This document shows positions 55,504-64,000 of a stretch of 64,000 bases of DNA, piece after piece. Positions within the stretch are counted from its first letter, which is position 1; each line of letters starts with the position of its first letter. The DNA lies in NCBI GenBank assembly GCA_907164885.2, contig OU015495.1, positions 1,826,230 to 1,890,229 on the forward strand, given 5' to 3'. Source of the DNA: Dolomedes plantarius. Lineage: Eukaryota; Arthropoda; Arachnida; Araneae; Dolomedidae. A model generated the notes under the pieces. It did not search any database and was not told the DNA's origin. It saw only the letters and a program-made list of their open reading frames with translations. The position numbers and the translations under genes were made by a program.

Positions 55504-56395
55504 ATTTTAATCACATATTGTATTTTATTCACGATCTTCGGATTCTAATTCTTACTATGCCAGAATTTATGACATCAGTCAGCATTCGTTATTGCAATCG
55601 CAGGAAATGTATTTTGCAGTCGCTAGCTATACTATCATGAGAAAGAACTTATTTTTCAGTAATAATTTCTCTCATTTCTTGCAAATGAAATATTATTAAC
55701 TGAAAGTGAAGCGATATCAATATTCCCGATATTGTCTTACAATTTTAGTTACACTTGAAATAATTTGCTTGTTATAGTCCATCCGTCAAACTGCAATAAC
55801 TACTGATACACTTATAGAGGATTTTAAAATTAAAAATAGGCTTTCGTATTCTATCGCCTCGATTTTGTCTGTGCGTATTTTAACTGATTAAAAAAAATAG
55901 TGCTAACAAAGCGTGAAAGAGGTGAGAAAATAACCCATAAATATTTTTATTGCGGAAGTGTGAAAAGAAAATTAAAATATAAAATTAATGCCAGTCATTC
56001 TATGAGGCTTTGCTTTAAATTTAGAGCTATTTTACGATGTGCATACGTGTGGCAGAAAATCCGAACACAATGGGAAAGTTCTGCATTATAGCTTATATAG
56101 CGTCATAAAAGTAACTGCTAACAAGCAAGAGAATTCAATCAATAAACAGCCAATAATTTTTAGAAATGAATACCGTTTCGTGGGGCGGTTCATTACGTAT
56201 ACTTTATCGCAGACTGTGTGATTTTTTTATTTCGTAGCTATGTAATTTTTAAATACTTCTTTAGACCTGAAAGAAAGCAAAAATATACATTTTTTTTTCG
56301 TGTTTAAGCAAAAAATATGTATTTAGGATGAATATTGTATCGACCAAGTTGAAATTAACTCAAAGTATTTTTCTTTAAGTTACCGTAGGTGACAG
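55504..56395. other. AT-rich gene-free stretch
   Basis: Nothing recognised. Confidence 0.4.
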
Positions 56396-56397
56396 TT

Positions 56398-56612
56398 ACA
56401 GTAGACTCCGATACCTCGTTGCACCGTGTAAGGATCAATAATATCATGCCAAATTTGAAGTCAATGATGAACGTTTTTGGTTTTTTCGTAAAGGATTTAC
56501 ACTTTACAATATTATTTAACATTTTTTTTCCAATGCGGCAGACGGATTCTTGGACATTATCCTTATTGCCATATGCCACCGCGGTTTTGCTGGCCACTTT
56601 TCTGAGAACACT
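56398..56612. mobile_element. possible pogo-like terminal fragment
   Basis: TACAGTAGACTCCGATACC at 56398 resembles a pogo-type end after TA. The expected inverted partner is not clear (GAGAACACTGTA at about 56606 is only a partial fit). Confidence 0.25.
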
Positions 56613-56653
56613 GTATAGGTGGACCAGCATTGCCCCCCCCCCCCCCTCATGGG

Positions 56654-56782
56654 CCGGTCCCGTAATTTTGAACCGAGTCAAGTGACGACACCGGGACACT
56701 TGACCACGCACCTCCAGAGGTATATTTAAGAACTTGGAGGACATTGCAGCCACGACAGATTTTACGTGCCCCGGCCACCATT
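56654..56782 (-). mobile_element. tRNA-derived SINE family S2, 5'-truncated copy
   Basis: The minus strand reads from GGTGGCCGGGGCACG through GTCGTGGCTGCAATGTCC and GGTGCGTGGTCAAGTGTCC to GGTTCAAAATTACGGGACC. It matches the body of the interrupted copy at 38468-39283 and shows the sequence across its break point intact. The tRNA-like head is missing. A C-run of 14 lies just before its 3' end on the plus strand. Confidence 0.7.
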
Positions 56783-58370
56783 ATTTGACATAAAAGGTTT
56801 TATATTTTGCAATTCGATACGCACTAAGGTAATATGTTTAAATGCGTTTGTACGCTGCAAGTTAAATAAAAAACAAAATAATTGCAGTGTATAGCTAGTA
56901 ACTTCACCTTCAATCCGTCGCAAGAACATCGCGAGAAAAACTCCCTAGTTTAGAGTTTTTCCTATAATTCTGACTTTGATTCCAGACTCTTTTTTTTGTC
57001 TGCATTCTCCGTAAATTATACTAAACCATCATTTCTGTGGCATCCCCAAAACTGGATTTTTCATTTTTTCAAAACTGTGTCACGTATTCACGTCTTGGAA
57101 AAGTCTTTTATTCAAATAAATATAGCATTAACGTTTCCTAATTTATTTCCCTCTCTTGTGCTAGCATTTTTTTTTCTTCCATTTTTTTTCAATTAACTTA
57201 ATTTAACTCAGTAGTTTTAATATATAATAACACCCCTATAACTCGAGTCTAAAGGAGGCATAAATTAATGACGAGAAAATAACTAATTCTTTAAAAGTTT
57301 TAAATTCCTTAGGGTCAAGATCCTGCCTACAAGGTTATGAGAGAGAAATAAAAGAGATAAATTTGTTTTTGTAAAAACTCAAACACTTGCTATTTTATTA
57401 GCAGAAAAAAAAAGAGCATTTTCTGTAATGAGATGCTAAATTGCGTGCAAAGCTGGATTGTGTAAATAATAGCTTTAAATAATAGGTTTGAAAATGCAGC
57501 GAATACAGCCATGGTTTACCCTTATTTAAGTGTTCTGGGAAAATATAAAACGACGTGATAAATTAAAAAACACCAAAAACGGGTTTTAAAATTGCAATTA
57601 AAGTGTAAAATATAAAATTTAATTTGGCAAAGACTTTATCTTGCGGAATCAAAAGACAAATGTGATGAGATTATAACAGCAATTTATCTTCATCATATAG
57701 ACCTATTTGTTTGTTTTTAACGTTACTCAACCGTATTTAATGCCTAAAATTAAAAAAGCTCTTACGTCCACACACTGTGAAGCTAAATAAATGATGTCAA
57801 GTCTGGAAATAATCAAGGACAGCCCGCCCATATACTCACTTGAAGAGGTCGCATAACGCAGTATTTTCTGTAATATATAGTGCTTTTACTAAAATTTTGA
57901 AGTTAGAACGATGATGTAGCAGTGAAAGAGGAATCATAAAGTTGAAATTCTTACTAACCATTGAAATTTTATATCTTTTCGTGTTTATCCTGCTAATTTA
58001 TTGTATGTTGGTTCAAATTTGTCACACAATATGAGCCACTGCATGCTGTCGAGAATTACTGAGTGTTCTGCAGACAATATCATTATTACCCCCAGCAAAG
58101 ATTTCATCTTAAAATAATTGATAATAAAATGAATGCACCATTGATGAATATTTTATGAATAAGGAAACATTATTGAGCAATTGATGAAAAGTTTTGATCC
58201 CCAGTTTAAATTCAACGAATAAATCATTTGCAAGTGCAGGGTAATCAGATCTGAGAGAAAAAAACCAAAAGTTTGTGAGTTCATTTTTGTTGAATTGTAG
58301 TTTCAAAGACGTATCGCATGATAATTCCTCGAGAATAGCTTGTTCAAGTATAGATTGTTAACGTCAAAAT
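56783..58370. other. AT-rich gene-free stretch
   Basis: No gene recognised. TCTAAAGGAGGCAT at about 57248 repeats 14 bases found at the end of the LTR at 20128 and 22747; the match is too short to call a remnant. Confidence 0.4.
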
Positions 58371-58437
58371 TGTTTCGCGGACCCCCGGTAATGGCTACGC
58401 TGACCCCAAGGGTTCCGCGGACCACAGTTTAAGAATC
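58371..58437. mobile_element. hAT-like terminal fragment
   Basis: TTTCGCGGACCCCCGGTAATG...GGTTCCGCGGACCACAGTTTAAGAA has the texture of the right subterminal region of hAT MITEs (compare GGGTCCTCGGACTAC...CAGTTTAAGAACC at 45800). No left end was found. Confidence 0.4.
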
Positions 58438-58790
58438 TATACTATAGAGGAAGACTTCTAAACATGCATAATATATGCAGACAGAGATGAAGGGGATATT
58501 AAGTTTATTTAGTTCTCAGGACTTTCTTATAATCTTGTTCAACGTATAGGTAGCTACACATACTGTGTTCACAATACTTTAAAATAATTTATTATTTGTA
58601 CTGACTAACGATGGGACATCCATTTTTTAATCTGCAAGGAATCTGGGAACTTCATAGTCTTCCAATTTGTCCATGAGTGCATATATCTTCTCATGTGAGA
58701 GCCAAAATAAGTTATTATCTCACTTCGTACTCTCTCACCCTTTTCGCTGTCTTCACGTGTTCATTTTATGCCACTTGTCAACGAAACTAG
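58438..58790. other. gene-free stretch
   Basis: Nothing recognised. Confidence 0.4.
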
Positions 58791-59560
58791 AATGAAGAGA
58801 AAAAAGAAGAAAAAGCGAGCCAAGTAAAATCAGTGAGAACGTGACGCGTCGTTCGGAATCCTTAATAAACCCGGAAAAAAAATGGACGGCGAAAGCAAAG
58901 AAAGAAGTGGTCGGGGTTCAAAAGTCAGCCGCCATCGACAGTCTCCCAAAAGCTCTCTCCTGCACCCAAGTGAGACGGACCGGGGTTGACAACCCTCAGG
59001 GACTGGTCAGTCTCCGGTGGGAACCCGCGTCGACCTCTGACCAGTTCTGGAAAAAATCACCGCAATTTGCTCGTCGTGGTTTTTGTCCCACCATGCTCAC
59101 TCGCCTCATTAAGTGATATTTATTAGAGTAGGAAGCCAACGGCTTCCGAGCGACATTTCTTTTGTTCTCGGGGTTGCTTGTTAAAGGAGTTTTAGAAGAA
59201 TCTGGCATGATTATGGAGTTGTTAAGGTCGCGGCCCGGGGTGGCTAGTTTCTTTCTCTTTGGGGTGAAGCGGGCAGAGTTCGATGTAAATTATTTCGCAA
59301 TTCTTTTTTTCTCCCAAAGAAATTCGGATGACCGGAACTTCCGAAAGCAATTTCTGGTTTTTAGAAAGATGCCATTATCAGATAACTCGCAGTGATACGC
59401 AAGCGAGATAAGATGGCCGCCCATTGTCGGGGCCCAGCCACGGGTGTGATGCTTTTGTGTTTGAATTCCGACTTCTGACCAATAATTGGGATCGGAAATT
59501 GGGGTGGTTTCTTGCTTATTCTATAAGGGAGGGGTACTCCGTGGCGTTGACTTGGATCGT
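58791..59560. other. GC-rich apparently unique block, candidate regulatory or untranslated exon region
   Basis: The longest GC-richer island in the right half. It has no repeat landmarks and contains AAGATGGCCGCCCATTGTC at about 59411, a YY1-type core, and nearby GATAA motifs. Frames of 70-91 codons are not recognised. Confidence 0.28.
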
Positions 59561-59974
59561 CATTTGTATTCTTCCAAAAAAGTAAAATTTGATGCTTCAG
59601 GGGTCAGTGCCGAAGGGACAACTTTGAGGACATTTAAGTTTTCAGGTATTCCTCATTTCTGAACTTTATTCTCTTTGGCTGACCTTCATCTGATAGAGGG
59701 GAGGGGGATATGTACTTAATCGTTGCTATTTTTGCGTTTGTTTTGAGTCTTTTGACCAGTCCCTTGTGATCGAAAATTGCAATAATTTTTGTTTTTTCCC
59801 CGCAGATTTCATCAGTTAGCCAGGGGTTAGTCCATTGTTTGGTCGACCAATTATTCTTACCTTATTGCAATTTCGGGTATTTCTGTGAGAGAGTTCATTC
59901 ATGTCTCCAAGGATCAGTGGAAAGAAATGATCAGAAAAACATTTAAATTTTCGGAAATTTTTCAGGCCGCGACC

Positions 59975-60644
59975 TTACACATTTTTTCCGATTACTGAAC
60001 TGAAACTTTTATAATAAAACTAAATTGTAGTATTTTTGATGCGCCTTGTTTTTTTGACAAATAATTGCTTTCGGAAATAGTTAATATTTCTTTTGTATTT
60101 CTAACAATCTTGCGGGGAGAATATGCGATGCGTTTGATGGCTGTTTTCATTGTCTTTAAGCATTTACCGGGACCTGGCTATAATTTTCAAAACTTTTGAT
60201 CAAAAGCGAGATTTATAATTTTGAGTTCTGCTGGAGGAAAAAAAAGTCGAAATTAGGAAAAATTATTTTGATCTTCATTCTTCGGGAGTGAACTCATTTA
60301 TTTTTAGGGGGTTGTTGGATTCTTAAACATCTTTTCCGATTACTGAACTGAAACTTTTATTATAAAACCAAATTGTAGTATTTTTGATGTGTCTTGTTTT
60401 TATTTTTGACAAATAATTGTTTTCGGAAATAGTTACTATTTCTTTTGTATTTCGAACAATCTTGGGGAGATGAGATGTGGTGCTTTTCATAGCTGTTTTC
60501 ATTGTCTTTAAGCAATTACTGGGATCTGCACAAAATTTTCGAAATTTTAGAACAAAGGCCATATTTATAATTTCATTGATTCCTGCTGGGGAAAAAAGTC
60601 GAAATTATGAAAAATTATTTTGATCTTTATTCTTTAGGAGTGAA

Positions 60645-60696
<52 letters not shown>

Positions 60697-60715
60697 GGGG
60701 TTGCTGGATTCTCAA
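59975..60715 (+). repeat. tandem duplication, two copies of about 347 bp
   Basis: TTCCGATTACTGAACTGAAA occurs at 59987 and 60334. GTAGTATTTTTGATG, ATTGTCTTTAAGCA and GGAGTGAACTCAT recur in order in both copies. The second copy has a (TA)n run of about 45 bp (60650-60692) where the first has TTTATTTTTAGGGGG. Scattered differences show moderate age. Confidence 0.85.
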
Positions 60716-61320
60716 ATCATGGAAACATTATTTCTATTGTTTGTGTGTTCTGGTGTATTAAAGTGGCGCAAAGACTTGTTAATATTTTCCGTCGATTCTA
60801 ACTTGGGCTTTCAACCTGAAAGATCTCAACATGTCAAAATGCAAACGTAAATTTTGGACTTACATTTTTAAAATTTTCCTCCTCTTATTAACTGATTAAC
60901 AAATTAAGATGGGAAAGTACAAGCATATTACTTAATTAAAAATGTGAAGTAATACAAACAATATCTCTTTCAAAATTAAATTTTTTACTATCCACTATTT
61001 TTTTTATTAATATGAATTGCTGAACGAAATATTTTACTGCATTTTTATAAGCTCAATGAAATACGCTAAATATCAAAAAACGTTTGAGAAAATTTATCAG
61101 ATAGTAGTAAAATACAAAATCCTCTGTCGCTGATGTCTTCAATAGGAGTAAAATTAGATATTTATAATGCCACCTTCATGCATCCCTATTCTTTTGTTTA
61201 AGTCTGAAATTTTCGTGTCAAGTACTGTATTACTTGTTCTTTAATTTACAAGTCTAACTCAAACCTGCACGATATTACTTCATGGCTTCGTCTTTAAGTA
61301 TTTCTCTTGCATGTGTGTAT
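60716..61320. other. AT-rich gene-free stretch
   Basis: Nothing recognised. Confidence 0.4.
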
Positions 61321-61444
<124 letters not shown>

Positions 61445-61466
61445 GTGTGTGTGGGGGGGGGGGTGC

Positions 61467-61707
61467 TGGCTTGGAACAAGAAATGCCTAAGTCAGTTTTC
61501 TTCAAGATCACTTTGTTTGCTTGTCTCTTTAAAAAAATTTTTTTTTCAATGTAAGAAGTACCCAAGTTTGTACAATGGTTTAGAAAACACTTTTAAAGCA
61601 TCGGACAGACTTGGATACTTCTTACATTGAAAATAATATTTTTTTAAAGAGACAAGCAAACAAAGTGATCTTGGAGAAAACTGACTTAGGCATTTCTTGT
61701 TCCACGC

Positions 61708-61711
<4 letters not shown>
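61467..61711. mobile_element. fold-back element set between two TA microsatellites
   Basis: Arms of about 100 bp. The left arm runs from TGGCTTGGAACAAGAAATG to AAGAAGTACCCAAGT (61467-61567). The right arm is its complement with a few changes (about 61609-61711), separated by a spacer of about 45 bp. TA repeats border both sides, consistent with a TA target, but the exact duplication cannot be defined in such sequence. No coding capacity. Confidence 0.75.

Positions 61712-61753
<42 letters not shown>
61712..61753. repeat. (TA)n microsatellite
   Basis: TA run directly after the fold-back element. Confidence 0.9.
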
Positions 61754-61755
<2 letters not shown>

Positions 61756-63549
61756 AGCAATAAAAAAATATTTTTCATAGTTTCTCGTATGACGTTAAGA
61801 AAGATTTGTATGAATACTGACTCGCGGCAGAAGGTTTATTTGTTTATTTATTTTAAATTTTATTTTATTATATTTTACTTTTGAGGGAGAGGAGAGAGGT
61901 GGGCTTTATAATTCTTTAAATCCCACTTTCGTTTTTCTTTTCTCTTACGTGTGATTAATTGAAGATTTTTGTATGTCTGTAAGATTATACTAATCAGAAA
62001 CTTATCTCGATTGCTGAGTTAAACTGTACCGTTACAGATTTGAAAGATCTTCGCTTGCGTTATTTTTTTGTACAGTGCATTTTGCGTGCACTCAAGAAAA
62101 AAATTTCAAAGTGATAGCGTTTCAGAATTTTTATAGTGTACATTTGGAATTATTAGGGGTATGAGGTAATATAAGTTTTGTGATATTCCTTACTCTAAAT
62201 TTTACAGAAAATTGTTTATAAATAATTTTTTTTTTTTTTTTTGAGTTTGGGATAAAGTCATGAAAAAATGTGTGCTTAAAAGTCACAGTAGCCAACAAGA
62301 GAAACTAACAAGCTTTTTAAACTCTGACAAGTTACAAGCTTTTTAAAATCGGTCGAAATAAATGAAACATGGTGTATTAAGTTATTTATTCACACATTCG
62401 CTCTCCCTGTGAACAGAACTAGATTGCAGAGTGCTTCTAAATCCTGCCATCATAGAAGTTGTAATTACAGCGTTGGCTTAGCTGTTAAATGGAGTAACGC
62501 TTTTACGCGCAGAAAAGAAAAAAAAAATCAGAAAAAGTATACATTCGCTCTTTTCATCTACTTCTCTGATGACCGCAAAAATGGCTGGACAGAAAACTTG
62601 ACCATTCAAAAGAAGGCTGAAGAAAAATAAGTTCAGGTGACCCAGTTTTTTCCAGATTGGCGTAAGGTAATAATCTTCAAATCCTTTGGTCACTATCTAG
62701 TTTTTTTTGCTGTTATTTTCATTCGCTTATTTTTTTAAAAATATATAATGCTGTTTCGTGTCTCCTTCCCACCCCCTTTATGCTTTCCGCACTTGCAGCG
62801 TACCATCAAGATTTCGAAAAACAGCTGGATAGTAGAAAAAAAGCGTTTTTTTGAATGTGGGTCAAAACCTCTCTCCGTGTTTTTCTGCCGTTACAGTCCA
62901 ACGCCGTTGCCAATATTTGCTTTCTCTTCTTGAACGGCGATGTATGCAAAACGTGTTACAAATTGAGATTTTTTTTTAATTTTCTTCTCCTCTTATTTTT
63001 TTTTTATTATTATTTGTATTCGTAAGTTTGCAGTTTCTTGCTGATAGGAATGCACTTTCGTATATTTAGGATAGATAAATATGCACGAATCCATATTTGA
63101 GAGTAAAGATTTTTATAGTGGAATTAATTATCGGGCAGATAGAGCAGACGTGGCACGGATTGAAATATTTGTGTAATTCTTTCCTATATTCCCTCACGTT
63201 TATATTTTGGTGTATTAATGAGCGTCAAAAAGTTTGAAATAGATGGATATTAGGATTGAAATCATCATCTCTTAGTGAAGAAGTAATATAAAAAACGTGA
63301 TATAAAGATTTTCGCCTTTTTTAGTTTAATATTTTTTTAATCAACTCTTATTTTAACCGGGAAATAAAGGATTTTAAGAATTTTTTAATTTATAGAAAGA
63401 AGGCAGATTTTTTTTTCATTGGGTCTTAAACAAGCCCGAGTCAAAAGTCAAGTGTTTTTGAATGATTAAAAGAATTATAATTGCTAAAAGAAATTATGAA
63501 TTTGATCCTTATTCAATTTCATTGCTTTCATTTTGTAACCCCCTCCCCG

Positions 63550-63552
<3 letters not shown>
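61754..63552. other. AT-rich gene-free stretch
   Basis: No gene or element recognised. T-rich tracts at about 62227-62243 and 62996-63015. Confidence 0.5.

Positions 63553-63597
<45 letters not shown>
63553..63597. repeat. (TA)n microsatellite
   Basis: TA run. Confidence 0.9.
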
Positions 63598-63599
<2 letters not shown>

Positions 63600-64000
63600 C
63601 GAATTGAATTCAGTTAGGGCCCTCCTCAGCGCATTGGCTGCCGAACGGTCCTTAAAATATGAAATATAATGATTTTTTTAAAAATTGAGTAACAATAGAA
63701 TTGATGTCTGAGTAGTATTCAAAAGTTATTGAATGAGAAAAATAAATATAATATAAATAAAACGAGGAAAAATATACAGCATCGAATTTTTGTTATGGAT
63801 CATATCATTGTTCAAAACTATGTTAAGGCTAAAGATATAATCGGAATATTCAGTTTCACAGTTTGAAAAAGCGGGAAAAAACCAACTTTCTTAAAAGTTT
63901 TCCTAAATTTTCCGATTTGAACTGAACTTCTATTAACGTTTTAATTTATTTCAAGTTATGTTGGGGGGCACGTGCCCCCTCGTGCACCTCCCCCACCCCG
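63598..64000. other. gene-free end of window
   Basis: AT-rich until a terminal palindromic GGGGGGCACGTGCCCCC at 63962-63979, possibly the edge of another MITE cut off by the window. Confidence 0.35.

Noticed and set aside
55207..55510. Frames of 68-98 codons with Ser/Arg-rich ends
   Set aside because: They overlap the S1 SINE on both strands and are explained by it.
56355..56753. 132-codon minus-strand frame
   Set aside because: Its N-terminal part is read through the S2 SINE and the rest is AT-rich DNA. The similar frame at 38416-38652 has the same cause.
57245..57265. LTR remnant (TCTAAAGGAGGCAT)
   Set aside because: Only 14 bases match the LTR end, with no similarity on either side.

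Overview
This is an AT-rich eukaryotic nuclear window dominated by transposable elements, simple repeats and degenerate tandem duplications. There is no bacterial-style gene density and no operon. No intact, recognisable host gene was found. The repeat set (a Tc1 element, many hAT-like MITEs, PIF/Harbinger-like MITEs, two tRNA-derived SINE families, a Jockey/R1-type LINE remnant, an LTR element and a hammerhead-like repeat) points to an arthropod. A spider or other chelicerate is my best guess from the look of the SINEs, but this is inference and no search was run. The window is most likely intergenic or long-intron sequence.

Layout. 1-8 kb: a GC-richer block, a hAT-like fragment and three copies of a TTAA-flanked inverted-repeat family. 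8-9 kb: a 5'-truncated LINE tail (RNase H plus a C-terminal zinc motif) with a 15-bp target duplication. 9.9-12.9 kb: dispersed repeats and one weak exon candidate. 12.9-14.2 kb: an eight-copy satellite of 161 bp. 14.8-16.1 kb: a tandem duplication whose second copy is split by a hAT-like element that itself carries five 80-bp repeats. 19.5-22.7 kb: a young LTR retrotransposon with near-identical 574-bp LTRs, one 450-codon gag-like ORF and no pol. 23.3-25.3 kb: a hAT-like element, two abutting Harbinger-type MITEs, a SINE and a 4-bp-TSD MITE. 29.3-36.9 kb: two inverted copies of the TTAA family enclosing a hAT-in-hAT nest. 38.4-39.3 kb: a SINE split by an insertion made of inverted and tandem units that carry hammerhead-ribozyme-like motifs. 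42.3-44.6 kb: a complete but broken Tc1 element inside an older repeat. 45-64 kb: more hAT-like MITEs, SINE copies, two tandem duplications and a large hairpin element set in TA microsatellites.

Several 0.3-0.9 kb islands of higher GC and apparently single-copy sequence (near 0.2, 37.6, 45.0, 48.5, 54.6 and 59.1 kb), plus a TAAT-rich block near 35.4 kb, stand out from the repeats. They are the best places to look for host regulatory elements or untranslated exons. The relations between parts are those of insertion history. Several target sites can be reconstructed from uninterrupted paralogous copies in the same window, which gives good evidence for element boundaries.
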